A DNA stretch of 64,000 nt from Nilaparvata lugens (taxonomy: Eukaryota; Arthropoda; Insecta; Hemiptera; Delphacidae): contig NC_052507.1 in the NCBI RefSeq assembly GCF_014356525.2, positions 8,053,568-8,117,567 of the forward strand, given 5' to 3'. The stretch's first letter is position 1; each line of letters begins with the position of its first letter. This document shows positions 21,994 through 32,397 of the stretch, piece after piece. The notes under the pieces are model-generated. The model saw nothing but the letters and a program-made list of their open reading frames with translations, made no database searches and was not told where the DNA came from. The translations under genes and the position numbers were made by a program.

Positions 21994-22115
21994 TCTAATC
22001 ACTTGAAAATGGCATCAATGTTGAAACATGTTGTGATAAAATAATTCAAAAAAGTGTACTGCGATTTTTTTATCTCTATTCATATCACAAGTAGCCCTAT
22101 ACATAAAAGAGACAA
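21994..22115 (+). mobile_element. PLE-derived insertion P2 with 12-bp target duplication
   Basis: TATAATGGCAGT lies on both sides (21982-21993 and 22116-22127). The 122-bp insert matches the right arm and tail of P7 (41290-41420), including GTGATAAAATA and CAAGTAGCCCTATACA. It carries a hammerhead-like motif at its very start. Confidence 0.85.
21998..22037 (+). ncRNA. Hammerhead-like motif in P2
   Basis: Stem I is ATCAC/GTGAT. The core TTGAAAA (U3, A8) is followed by TGGCATCAATGTT, where stem II is mostly lost, then GAA, ACATGT as stem III and U at position 17. The core resembles P7, but stem II is damaged, so it is probably inactive. Confidence 0.45.
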
Positions 22116-22303
22116 TATAATGGCAGTGTTTGATTAGCAATGGAATTGCTATCCTTGTCTATCATTCAACAAAGCGTATAGCGCTATCTCTTTCTCGCTT
22201 TGCTCTGTTGCCAGATCGTCTTTTAACAATGTAGAATTGATAATTAGTTAACAAAATATTTCATCTTAATTATGAAAATTCATTATGAATTATTGAAAAA
22301 ACT

Positions 22304-22436
22304 AACCTATTTTTATTGACATGTAACATTATCAAAATTTGGGAATGGAATAGTTTTGGGTCAAGCCTGTTGTTCCTACACAATCATATTATTTTATATG
22401 ATTTGTGATATTGTTTCCACGAATAAATAAATAAAA
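22304..22436 (+). mobile_element. Family X retroposon tail nested in MITE copy e
   Basis: Contains AAATTTGGGAATGGAATAG, TTTTGGGTCAAGCCTGTTG and an (AATA)n tail. It matches 32790-32920. Its edges were inferred by comparison with copy g, where the flanking host sequence (ATTATGAAGTTATTGAAAAG ... CTTCTTGCTTAATA) is nearly continuous. Confidence 0.55.
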
Positions 22437-22663
22437 AATATGATTTCTTGCTTAATATTATATAATTGATCATTTTTAACAAGAATGAACTGTTTATATT
22501 ACATCAATAAACCTGTATCAGCTATCATCTATAGAAGGAATTGACAAGACAGAGGATCGGCAGGCAACGTTGTTCTGATAAACACTTCACGTGAATGTGC
22601 TACTTTTATTAATTAATAAAACAATATTGAAACTTGACGTACCCTTTATTATTTATAATATTA

Positions 22664-22700
22664 CAACGAATAGTTTCGACCATAGGTCATTTTCAAGTTG
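22664..22700 (-). ncRNA. Hammerhead-like motif, left arm of P3
   Basis: Minus strand. Stem I is CAAC/GTTG, the core is TTGAAAA (U3, A8), stem II is GACC-TAT-GGTC, then GAA and ACTATTC. Stem III is poorly self-complementary, so activity is doubtful. Confidence 0.45.
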
Positions 22701-22724
22701 AAACATTTATTTTTTTCCACATTT

Positions 22725-22766
22725 CAACTTGAAAATGACCTAAGTTAGGGTCGAAACTATTCGTTG
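22725..22766 (+). ncRNA. Hammerhead-like motif, right arm of P3
   Basis: Stem I is CAAC/GTTG, core TTGAAAA, stem II GACC/GGTC with loop TAAGTTAG, then GAA and ACTATTC. Same subfamily as the left arm, with a different stem II loop. Confidence 0.45.
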
Positions 22767-22867
22767 TAATATTTCAAATAATGAAGGGTACTACAAGTTT
22801 CAAAACTGTTTTATTAATTGTTCTGATATCTTTCTCCACTGCCATTATAACGTGGACCTCTCTATAG

Positions 22868-23245
22868 CTAATTATTCAAATATTTCATCTAGGTAATTAT
22901 TCAAATTAACCTATAATACTACAAAATTTTGTATTATTGCCACCGCTTGTGTGTTCTGCCAACATGATGTTAGGTCATGTTGCAAACTTATCATGAGTAA
23001 ATTGTTCAGTTCTCTCTCTTTGTTCAATTATCCATTATCATATACTCGAGTTTCGGAAGGACACATGATGCCGACGGTCCCGGCTCCCAAAAAAAAACAG
23101 TCATCAGGCATGTCCTAAAATTGATCGTGTATGACCTGAGACCTGTGACACCAGACCTGAGCCAGCCTTATTACTCGAAAAAATATGTAAATAATCTGGT
23201 AATTCCAATCCAATTAATAGAGCTTTCCAACTCAACAATATTTTT
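22868..23245. other. Spacer with an unclassified moderately GC-rich patch
   Basis: The patch at 23060-23180 (GACGGTCCCGGCTCCC; CCTGAGACCTGTGACACCAG) is unlike its AT-rich surroundings and may be a fragment of a conserved repeat. No frame longer than 73 codons is present. Confidence 0.35.
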
Positions 23246-24062
23246 CGCCCCACTTGGATGTAATGAGCTGGTTTTCGTGCGTCATATGGAGGCCGAAAAT
23301 GATTGTTTTCTGACCAGGCCGGTAAAAGTTTTACGGCCCTAGGGCTGTAAAATAACCTTGAAGTCAGCTGATTCTGGTTTGATGTGAACGTGTTTACAAA
23401 ATGGTTTATGAAACGGAATCATTTTATGCTTCTAGAATTGAATAAGTATTCTGCAATAAGATACTATCATTTTATTTGGATGAATAAAATACAGATAAGA
23501 TATATATTATAAACTATTCAAATTCGATTTTCAGAGTAGGATAGTACTTCTAACCTAAACTTCCGAAGTCAATGACAACAAGCATTGTTGACGTTGACAT
23601 TCAGATTTGCCAAATTCAAGTGTGCTAAAACAGCTGATCAAAAAACTTCATTATTTGTGTTTATTATTCAAGAATCAAAACATTTATAATAATATCATCC
23701 TATTGTCATTGGAAGAATAAAAAGTATAAACTCAACCTCTTACATAATTGAACATAATCTTTTAGGTTATTTAGACAAATCAGAATAAAAAATAAAAATA
23801 CTTGGACAATTTCCTAATATTCAGATTACCTCAGATTTGCTAGAGCTATGACCTTCTGTTTTGCTTTCGAAAGTGCCTAATAAACAATTATTCTCATATT
23901 TATATTGTTTATTTTCTGTGTGGCGAAAAATAACGTTCTCACCATGGGCAAAAATGTTTTTCCGGCTCTCAATTTTTTCTAGTCCTCGGCCTACGGCCTC
24001 GGACTTAAAAACCGATTTCGAGCCGGAAAAGTCTCATTTTCGGCCCTAGGTGCGAAATATAC
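23246..24062. mobile_element. Non-autonomous element C, copy 2
   Basis: Same ends and body as 2777-3841, but 248 bp shorter. The TTCGCCCCACTTGG start and CCTAGGTGCGAAATATA end give the clearest boundaries. The small frames in both copies (3624, 23861) encode the same peptide from the repeat's 3' part. That conservation follows from shared ancestry and does not show coding function. Confidence 0.75.
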
Positions 24063-24267
24063 TATTTCAAATCTGCATAGTTTTACCATCTTAGAAGCAA
24101 AGTCAAGTTCATGATTTCTATAATTCCACCCCAATCCCAGAGCTGGCTGCTTATGACGGAAATATTATTTCAAGAACGCAGGAAGTCATTGTTCACGGGG
24201 GGGTCCGGATGTGCCACTGTCCTGTCATCTTCCCCTTCAGAGTAGGAGAGCAGAACCAAGTAGACAA

Positions 24268-24315
24268 GAGAAGAAGAAGAAGAAGAAGAAGAAGAAGAAG
24301 AAGAAGAAGAAGAAG
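24268..24315. repeat. (AAG)n microsatellite
   Basis: Fifteen or so AAG units, inverted relative to the (CTT)n at 24508. Together they could pair as an intrastrand stem of about 45 bp. Confidence 0.95.
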
Positions 24316-24507
24316 GGGAGGAGTAATAAAGAGAAGTAGTATAAAAAAGAGCACACGTTGTTAACCCTATTAGGCGCCCCCCAACAGAAATCTAACTTAC
24401 TCTTGGTCTATTCTGGAAGCGTCGCGACGATCTCTCAGACAACTAGAGAGAATAAAAGACGCTCCTTCTTACCTCTCCCATTATCCGTGACAAGACTCGG
24501 TGCATCT

Positions 24508-24660
24508 TCTTCTTCTTCTTCTTCTTCTTCTTCTTCTTCTTCTTCTTCTTCTTCTTCTTCTTCTTCTTCTTCTCTTCTTCTTCCTCCTCTTCTTCTTCTT
24601 CTTCTTCTTCTTCTTCTTCTTCTTCTTCTTCTTCTTCTTCTTCTCCTTCTTCTTCTTCCC
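24508..24660. repeat. (CTT)n microsatellite, about 150 bp
   Basis: Near-pure CTT with a CTCCT interruption near 24590. The poly-Ser, poly-Leu and poly-Arg/Glu frames over it are rejected. Confidence 0.97.
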
Positions 24661-25106
24661 ATCTTATCTTGCTTCGTCGTCCTTAGTTTCCTGTTGTTTA
24701 GCTACAGTACCCTGTTCTTTTGCAGACTATTTCTGTTCCATTCACCCTACCTTTCCAGTGGGACTCTCATGACTCATATTTCAAGAACCTTACTAATTGG
24801 GAATATTTCATATTTATTATGTAAATGTGAATTTATTATCGTAGAAGAACTACCTAACTTTGCTTCTCTATGTTATGATGTTTGAGTAAGTTTATTACAA
24901 ATCACAAATAAAAATAAATGATACCTCTTCATACACTTGGACACTATGATGTGAGCATTAGTTATTTTTATTTTAATTATTACGAGAAGTGAGACTAGTA
25001 TCGTATTTACTGTGTCGAATTATCATAGTTTTACACATTCTTCCCCACTATTAATCCAACTTTGGATTAAAAACACTTCTGAAGTTGAAAAACACTTACT
25101 TTTTAG

Positions 25107-25148
25107 CAATGACGACGTTTCGACCTGTTGTTGGTCATCTTCAGACTG
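25107..25148 (-). ncRNA. Hammerhead-like motif with canonical CTGAAGA core
   Basis: Minus strand. Stem I is CAGT/ATTG, the core CTGAAGA has C3 and G8 as in classical hammerheads, stem II is GACC/GGTC with an AACAACA loop, then GAA and ACGTCGTC (stem III AC/GU with a 3-nt loop, C17). All invariant core positions are present. This is the best candidate for classical activity in the window. Confidence 0.6.
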
Positions 25149-26055
25149 TGTATTGCTCCAAGGTTGTTAAAGCTGTGCAAAGTCTAAAAATAAACTATCT
25201 ACTCGTGATATTTTTTCTTAAAGTTTTTCGATATGTATATCATCAAGCTTTCAAAATGAAAAAGTTTTTTTGGAAAAAATTTTTTTTCTGAGATATGAGC
25301 GCCTAAAGTTTAAATTTTTGGGACAGAAAATTTCAAATTCGGTAAGAGATGAATCCATGAGATTTAGAGGATAGAGGATTCTAGATATTCAGAGAGGATT
25401 CTAGAGGATTCATAGATTTAGAGGATTCTTTATGGTGTTGTTGATCTATTAAAACAAATTTTTTTCAAAAATATCAATTTTTGAGATAGTTATTCAATTT
25501 ACTAAGAAAAGCCAAAAATAACTTTTAGTTGACTTTATGGTGTTGTTGATCTATTAAAACAATTTTTTTTCAAAAATATCGATTTTTGAGATAGTTATTC
25601 AATTTACTAAGAAAAACCAAAAAAAAAAAACTTTTAGTTGAGTTATTTTTGGTAAATTGGATAACTTTTTCAAAAATTGATATGTTCAGAAGATTTTTGT
25701 TTTACTAGATCAACAATACCATGAAAAATCAATCCTCCAAATCTCATGGATTTATATCTTACCAAATTTGAAATGTTCTGTCCCGAAGATTCAAACTTCA
25801 GGCGCTCATATCTCAAAAAGTAATGATCAGAAAAAAATGTTTTCCTGAGAAAACTTTTTCATTTTGATAGCTTGATGTAAGAAACGTGAAACATTTTGAT
25901 AGCTTGATGTACAAATCGGAAAACTTTGAAAAATATCACGAGTAGACAGTTTATTTTTAGCCTTTGCACAGCCTTAATGGTAGATTGAGTGTCACTTCCA
26001 TACCATTGAAGACACTTCATCTATCTAAATAGCCGTGAAGCAAGAGTCAGTTCCC

Positions 26056-26099
26056 TCAGTCCGAAGATGACCAACAACAGGTCGAAACGTTGACACTGA
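26056..26099 (+). ncRNA. Hammerhead-like motif, right arm of P4
   Basis: Stem I is TCAGT/ACTGA, core CCGAAGA (the normally invariant U4 is C), stem II GACC/GGTC, then GAA and ACGTTGAC. U4 and the cleavage triplet are altered, so it is probably a decayed partner of the left-arm motif. Confidence 0.5.
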
Positions 26100-26150
26100 T
26101 AAAAAGTTAGTTTTTCCACTTCAAAGGTGTTTTCAATTTAGAGTATATTT

Positions 26151-27851
26151 TTCATTGTTTCCAATATATCATAACCTGGCCACTCAAGATACGATTCATC
26201 AATGAGTGAGTCCACGTCCAGGCATATCTTCATAGAAATGAGGGTATGATTGTATACAAAACTGCTACAAGAATTTTCAAGTCATTGTTTTTTTTTCAAT
26301 GTTTCCTTTCTCCTCCATGAGATTTTCGTTTATCCCATTCAGTTCTGCTATTCTGTGAAAATCCCACGATTGAGGCTCTCATTAATTGATTCTAGAGATG
26401 ATTCAACATACTGATTATGAAATTACTAGACACCCCCTTGGTTGAAGAACTCAATCATGAACTGTTATATTGATCTTTGAGGTTCGCAACTTGTAATTAT
26501 ACAGAGTTTGTGGGAATTATTATGAAAACAGCTGAATATATATTTTACAATAATGATATTACAGTAGTAGGTTCCATGGGAATCCTATTCCAAATGAAAA
26601 AAAAACTTTCTGTCGCTTCAAAACTATTGTTTGCCATCGTCGATCCATCATAGTAATCCAACTTCATTTTCAACACAACTTCATTTTTCAAAGTCTGTCT
26701 CTCTGACAGTCTGTGTGACAACTGCCGAATAATAGCATCAGCTTCATTAAATGAATGAGAAATAAAATTATAGAAATGGCTGCAAATAATTCCAGCTGTC
26801 TGATGAATGATAAATCAAAACTATTTTTTCCCTTATTCACATTCAATGTTACAACACTTAACACTTTCAATGTTATTTTTATATTCTGAAAAAGAACGAA
26901 GGAGTGAGTCAATTTTGTTGTCCAATGAACTTGACCTGTAAAAAGGCTCAAAGAATTCGTGTTCAAAATTTGAAGCTGATTGATCAATTCTCTATAAAGA
27001 TCTTGTCTAACATACAAACAGACAGAAAACGACTTTCGACTCTAGTAAATCGGAAGTGAGAACTTCGCTAACGCTCGTTCAACAAAATATTGTCATATAC
27101 GTACAAACAGAGATAAACTATAATATAAGATTGTTTATCCCATGGTACACGCTACAAGAACAATGGCATATTCATGAAACTAATGCTCTATTATTTTGTT
27201 TACAACATGAATGAAATATTCTCAATTTTTCTCCGATTTTAAACTCAAAAAACCAACAATACACTTCCGGTTCGAGTTCCCCCCCTCATCACAACTAGTG
27301 TTTCAAGTGTTTATCATTCTCCATTTAGAAGCAGTGAATCTCAGTCATCAGCAGCATAATCATAATCACCAGACAGACCTTGCTTCCTGTTTTTTAATAA
27401 TGGCTAAAATGAATCATTCCATACAGCGGTGGTCCATCATAGTTTTTGTTTTCAGAACAAACACTACTACACATTACACAGTCATCTTATAAATAATATT
27501 CCATCAACTCGATAATTTTTTATTACCTCATTCATCAAAGAATCAAAATATAACATCAAATATCACAAGCTATACCATCTAATTCATAATCATAGACAGT
27601 CATAAAAGAGCCTTGTATGACATGAAAATTTCAGTTTCTTACTCAAGCAAGTTGATAGGTTTCCTCATTCTGAATAGTTGTGAATTGTATAAAGTTGGAT
27701 TGGGTTGATCTAGGATATGGTTGGTATTAGGGCAGGATTGAAGTGATACGTTTTTGCTGATGGATCAAATTTAAATAGATGTTGAGGTGAAATAGAAGCG
27801 ATATTGTCAGTTCCACATAATTTATTTGACCTAACTCAAGTTTCAATTCAT
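26151..27851. other. No supported gene in 1.7 kb
   Basis: A 109-codon minus-strand frame (26688-27017) and a 93-codon plus frame (27211-27492) have no recognisable domain, signal or repeat pattern. I see no transposon ends here. This is one of the less repetitive stretches and could hold unrecognised regulatory sequence. Confidence 0.4.
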
Positions 27852-28007
27852 CAGTGGTCAGACTCATGCATCAGCATCAGTGGTCAGACTCATGCATCAG
27901 CATCAGTGGTCAGACTCAGACATCAGCATCAGTGGTCAGACTCAGGCATCATCATCAGTGGTCAGACTCAGGCATCAGCATCAGTGGTCAGACTCAGACA
28001 TCATCAT
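27852..28007 (+). repeat. 26-bp minisatellite, six units
   Basis: Unit CAGTGGTCAGACTCAGGCAT plus CAGCAT, with ATGCAT/ACAT/GCAT and CAGCAT/CATCAT variants. Because 26 is not a multiple of three, the three frames read in turn, yet the plus strand stays open across it. A 76-codon frame results (27804-28034), which I do not accept as a gene. Confidence 0.95.
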
Positions 28008-28252
28008 CAGTGGTCTTTTCTGGTTAGACTATAACCAAAGATTAACATTAGTTTAACCAATTTAAAATAAAGTTTGGCTCGAATGATTTATTTAGAACTG
28101 ACAATATTGATTTTATTTCATCCCAATATAAAGAAATTCCACAATACAGTTGTGTTGTGAGTGATGTTGTGGTACTTTTCCATAAAACACAAATTTAAAT
28201 TGTTGACCACTTTTATTAAGTGGTTGGCAATTTCAATTTGTGTATTCATAAA

Positions 28253-29242
28253 TCTATATACGGTATATAAAAGCGAAATGGCACTCACTCACTCACTGAC
28301 TGACTGACTCACTCCCTCACTCACTCGCAGAACTAAAAATCTACCGGACCAAAAACGTTCAAATCAATTTTTCCGCGATGAACGCATTTCAATCTTCAAC
28401 TTGGTGCCAACCTAACAAAGTCAACTCAACTCAATGCCAACCTGACAAAATTATTAATTAAGTTACCAGTTAACAACTGTTTCGAAGAGGTACTCTCTCT
28501 AGATTATAGTTCTATATTTACATATGGTACGGACATTTTTCAATATTATAATTAAGAGAATAAGAAGAATATACATGCTAAAAGACGAACTTTAAACCCT
28601 TAAAAACAACCCTTAGAGTTAAAATATTGCCAAAAGATTTCTTAGTGCGCCTCTAAAGGGCCAACTGAACATACTTGGTAGGTATGTTCAGTTGGCCCTT
28701 TAGAGGCGCACTAAGAAATCTTTTGGCAATATTTTAACTCTAAGGGTTGTTTTTAAGGGTTTAAAGTTCGTCTTTTAGCATGTATATTCTTCTTCTCCCA
28801 ATCTCTTAATTATAATTGGAATTTCCATATCATATGTTACTATAGAACTATAATCTAGATAGAGTACCTCTTCGAAACAGTTGTTAACTGGCAACTAAAT
28901 TAATAATTTTGTCAAGTTGGCATTAAGTTGAGTTGACTTTGTTAGGTTGGCACCAAGTTGAAGACTTAAATGCATTTATCGCGGAAAAATTGATTGGGCA
29001 CTGCTACTTCAATCCTGGGAATATTATATTACTAGCCGTCAGGCTCGCCATATCCGTTTAGCCAAACGTTTAGTCTGGACCCCCGACTGGATTGTCCTAA
29101 CATATGATAAAAATGCTCAAATGAAAAATGTAGGCTAGCGAAGCGAGCCTGCTGATCTCATTCTTGGACGATCCAGTTGGGTCCAGGGGGCGGAGCCCCT
29201 TTGCTAGACGGATATGGCGAGCGAAGCGAGCCTGACGGCTAG
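28253..29242 (+). mobile_element. Helitron family H, copy 4, with internal inverted duplication
   Basis: The 5' end TCTATATACGGTATATAAAA follows an A, and the 3' end GCCTGACGGCTAG precedes a T, the Helitron A|T insertion rule. The 5' region has (ACTC)n and GCGAAATGGCAC. The 3' region (29036-29242) is a palindrome of GGCGAGCGAAGCGAGCC hairpins. The internal segment is present twice head to head: 28371-28675 is the near-perfect inverse of 28682-28990, with a six-base centre between AACTGAACATAC and GTATGTTCAGTT. No Rep/helicase, so non-autonomous. Confidence 0.85.
28371..28990. repeat. 620-bp near-perfect palindrome
   Basis: Arms of about 305 bp around TTGGTA near 28676. Other Helitron copies (47523, 29902, 62331) carry only one arm, so the left arm is an extra inverted copy of the internal segment. 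Divergence between arms is low (a few per cent by eye), implying a recent event or gene conversion. Confidence 0.85.
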
Positions 29243-29901
29243 TTCCACTATATATTTGTTCATAGTGTAAATTTTTCATAGATACTTGAGTTGAATGCTT
29301 GAACTCTATATAATTCTATGATCTATGATGCCAAATTATCTCTCATTTTGTGTACGGGTGGTTACATTAAACTACTCTATATAAATGAAGATAAACAATG
29401 AATACCGAGTGCCCTAGCTCGCTCAGGTCTTTTGTCAGAGTTTTCAGGTTGTTGTCAGATATAATATTATTTATTCTTGCTCATGATGATATAATTATAT
29501 ATTATACGATTAATATTCACCAAGAAAATACATCATTTCAAAAAACAATTTCGTAATAATTGAGATAAAAATATTCTGGTAGTTCATTATAGCTCTTCAT
29601 AGTCTACAGATAATTTTTCATCAATTTTCGTAATAATTGAGATAAAAATATCCTGATAGTTCATTATAGCTCTTCATAGTCTTCAGATAATTTTTCAAAG
29701 GTGAGGATTTGGAAAAGGATACGGCTATCTGATTTGTCTAATTACAGACAATGATAGCAAACCAATGTTAATCAGGTGCTAATGCTATAATGTAGCCCTA
29801 TATCAAATAAATAAGAATATAAATCTGAGCGCCTTTTTTAAAATTATTTAGTCACGACATATTCCGGCTATATAGTGCCATTACCAAGACTTTATACTTA
29901 A
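29243..29901. other. Spacer with 77-bp tandem duplication and decayed MITE M and PLE fragments
   Basis: TTTCGTAATAATTGAGATAA repeats at 29549 and 29626 with the following 57 bases, a 77-bp tandem duplication. 29700-29807 resembles the right arm of MITE family M. 29842-29890 (minus) is a decayed hammerhead-region copy: CTTGGTAATGGC then GCCGGAATATGTCGTGA, with stem II GGC/GCC kept and the core lost. Confidence 0.5.
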
Positions 29902-30599
29902 CTAGCCGTCAGGCTCGCTTCGCTCGCCATATCCGTCTAGCCAGGGGGCTCCGCCCCCTGGACCCCCGACTGGATTGTCCAAGAATGAGATTAGCAGGCT
30001 CGCTTCGCTCGCCTGCATTTTTATCATGTTAGGACAATCCCGGGGGTCCAGACTAAACGTCTGGCTAAACGGATATGGCGAGCGAAGCGAGCCTGACGGC
30101 TAGTAATATAATACTCCCAGGATTGAAGTAGCAGTGCCCAATCAATTTTTCCTCGATAAATGCATTTAAATCTTCAACTTGGTGCCAACCTAGCAAAGTC
30201 AACTCAACTTAATGCCAACCTGACAAAATTATTAATTTAGTTTCCAGTTAACAACTGTTTCGAAGAGGTACTCTATCTAGATTATAGTTCTATAGTAACA
30301 TATGATATGGAAATTTCAATTATAATTAAGAGATTGGGAGAAGAAGAATATACAATCATACATGCTAAAAGACGAACTTTAAACCCTTAAAAACAACCCT
30401 TAGAGTTAAAATATTGCCAAAAGATTTCTTAGTGCGCCTCTAAAGGGTCAACTGAACATACCTACCAAATTTGAACGTTTTTGGTCCGGTAGATTTTTAG
30501 TTATGCGAGTGAGTGAGTGAGTGAGTGAGTGAGTGAGTGAGTGAGTGAGTGAGTGAGTCAGTCAGTGAGTGAGTGCCATTTCGCTTTTATATATATAGA
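29902..30599 (-). mobile_element. Helitron family H, copy 2
   Basis: Minus-strand copy: CTAGCCGTCAGGCTCGCTTC at the left (its 3' end), (GAGT)n and GCCATTTCGCTTTTATATAT at the right (its 5' end, TCTATATATA). About 698 bp. The 3' palindrome includes CCAGGGGGCTCCGCCCCCTGG. Body phrases match 47523-48279. The base after the right end is not the expected one, so that edge may be off by a few bases. Confidence 0.8.
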
Positions 30600-31335
30600 A
30601 GATGGGATTATTGGATAATGGAATTTAAATTGGTTTTATTGAATATGATTTTTTCTTCAATTGTAACAGATGTAGTATTTTATTACTGAATTTAACTTTT
30701 GTCCTTATTTGTTACTTCACTGATGCTCAATTTGTACTGTTTTTTTTACTAAATTGTTGAAATTTTCACTGATGACAGAGGTTTGTGTATTTATTTTTAA
30801 TTTATTCTTTTTATGTTATATATTAGCTGTATAATTGGTTAGGTACTTCGAGGAATTTTATATTCTGTTTGTTTTTTCAGGTTTTATTATTATTATATTT
30901 TTTCTGTTTTTCACTATTACTCTATTATGTTTATGTGAAATTGACAAAGAGTTATTTATTTTTTCTTTAGTTATCTAAATTGAGTGACTGTCTCATTCAT
31001 AAATTATTATATACAATATTTATAGTGTTGAACTTCAACCACAGCTGTTAAGCTATTGAAGTTCTTCTCTTTTTTTTCCATCATGATACTGTTTTCCCTA
31101 AAGGTACGTACAGATTTACGCGCCGCGAACATGAGCAATTCACTTTTAATCAGCTGATGCCAAGCTTTTTATATCTGTATCTTACCGTTTCTGTAAAAAA
31201 CAGATATAGTCAGCTGATTAAAAGTGAATAGCTTATGTTCGCGGCGCACATAACTGTACGCACATTTATAATTACATTGTAAAAACATTTGTAAAACATG
31301 TTGTGAATAAAATTTCAGTTTCAGTTTCAGTTTTC
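30600..31335 (+). mobile_element. LINE-like 3' UTR with (TTTCAG)n tail, interrupted by a MITE
   Basis: AT-rich sequence ending GTGAATAAAATTTCAG then two more TTTCAG units, a retroposon-type tail with AATAAA. The MITE at 31102-31265 interrupts it. The 5' limit is uncertain and no reverse transcriptase is seen upstream. Confidence 0.45.
31102..31265. mobile_element. Palindromic MITE, second copy
   Basis: Same family as 1257-1418: AGGTACGTACAGATTTACGC, then GCCGCGAACATGAGC, CACTTTTAATCAGCTGA and the inverse. The right end is decayed (GTACGCACAT), and no clean 3-bp duplication is seen. Confidence 0.75.
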
Positions 31336-32136
31336 GAAAGATAATTTTGAAAAGTGTTTTTAAAACTCAGATTCATATTTTTCACTTTATTTTGCACATA
31401 TATTCATATTTTTGATTCACATTTTTCACAATTTTATTCAAATTTATTCAATTTTGATTCAAATTTTTCACACAAGATTCATATTTTTCACAATTTTATT
31501 TATTCAAAAGAAGCCCTATAGAAAGAATACAATTTTATGCCGAATCATCCTATATCATAGTTTGTTTTCAACCACTTTGATGAATTATCTGACACACGTG
31601 ATTATAAAATAATTAGCGTTCGGATTTCAAAAGTATAAATTAAAAATACCAATCTCTTCAAAGCATACACTTCAAAGATGAAGCTATAACTCAACCCAGA
31701 ATGATGATCTCAAAATTCATTAGGGGGAAGATTACCATACACACTTCTTACAAGCCGGTCTAATCCGTTTGGCTCAGAGCTGCTAACGCTAAGCCTTTAC
31801 TTCTAACAAGTATGACGAAATGCGGTGTCACCTCCTCAAAAAGAGCATAATTCTATTAATCAAGATGAAAGCCGCAGGGAGTCCTCAATTTCACACATCC
31901 TCGTGAGGATTTATGACAATCCTGTCAACACCTTTTCGGTAGCATCCTTTGAAAAACGCTTATTAGCTCGTTTTGGTGCAGATGACATGAAACATCCTTA
32001 CCTTCTTGTCAAACTTGAGTCTCAAACTGTTTTGAATTCTCTAAACCCTCTTTTGGTAAATCTCTTTAAATCTCTTTTGGTAAATCTCTTTAAATCTCTT
32101 CTAAATCTCTCTAAACCCTCTTTCTCTAAATCTCTC
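31336..32136 (+). other. Spacer with a weak 108-codon frame and CTCTTTAAAT repeats
   Basis: The frame 31825-32151 begins MSPPQKEHNSINQDES and includes EKRLLARFGADDMKHP. Its first 70 residues are compositionally ordinary and could be an exon fragment. Its last third is encoded by tandem TCTCTTTTGGTAAA-type repeats that lead into the retroposon at 32137. I do not recognise a family. Confidence 0.25.
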
Positions 32137-32397
32137 TTGGTAGAGATTTAGGGGAGGATATTTTGAATATTCTTTCCGAAGAATGGACATTGATATGTCC
32201 AAAGCTCCGCCAATTCATGTGGATGCATTACAATATTATCTATAGTTGTTATACCAAATAGATTTTTTTCATATCATAGACAGTTCAACAATTATTTTCT
32301 CAGTCTTATCTATAATTTTGCTGAAAGTTATTGTATATGAGTATATAAGCCAGTATATATTGTAATGTACCTAAATGAAGCACTCAATCAATCAATC
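32137..32397 (+). mobile_element. Short retroposon family L, copy 4
   Basis: Starts TTGGTAGAGATTTAGGGGAG after a CTCT-rich tract and ends in CACTCAATCAATCAATC. More diverged than the others. Hairpin 1 GGATATT/AATATTC and hairpin 2 GGACAT/ATGTCC are preserved. Confidence 0.75.

Larger units (their letters stand above)
22581..22817. mobile_element. PLE-derived foldback insertion P3 with 11-bp target duplication
   Basis: TTGTTCTGATA flanks the insert (22570-22580 and 22818-22828). The insert is a foldback. Its arms, about 95 bp, run from AAAACAATATTGAAACTTG inward and meet in a short T-rich loop at about 22708-22716. Each arm carries a hammerhead-like motif. Confidence 0.85.
21965..22867. mobile_element. 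MITE family M, copy e, host to three nested insertions
   Basis: The left end ATAGTGAGGTCCACGTTATA and right end CATTATAACGTGGACCTCTC then TATA define the element. It contains the insertion 21994-22115 with 12-bp duplications and another at 22581-22817 with 11-bp duplications. A family X retroposon tail lies near 22304-22436. Removing them leaves a sequence collinear with copies g and h (GCAATGGAATTGCTATCC; AGCGCTATCTCTTTCTCGC; CAATAAACCTGTATCAGCTA). Confidence 0.8.
25040..26150. mobile_element. 1.1-kb foldback element P4 with canonical-type hammerhead cores
   Basis: Outer arms: ACACTTCTGAAGTTGAAAAA ... AACAACAGGTCG-type sequence at 25070-25150 and its inverse at 26055-26130. Inner homologous arms: TATGAGCGCCTAAAGTTTAA (25285) against TTCAAACTTCAGGCGCTCAT (25789), and CTCGTGATATTTTTTC against AAAAATATCACGAGTAG. 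A 106-bp direct duplication (25428, 25534) sits in the centre, followed by an inverted third copy near 25640-25735. No coding sequence. Probably two inverted terminal copies of a PLE-like or retrozyme-like element. Confidence 0.7.

Noticed and set aside
24358..24885. 175-codon Ser/Leu-rich frame and antisense Arg/Glu-rich frame
   Set aside because: Two-thirds is (CTT)n. The flanks have no recognisable domain.
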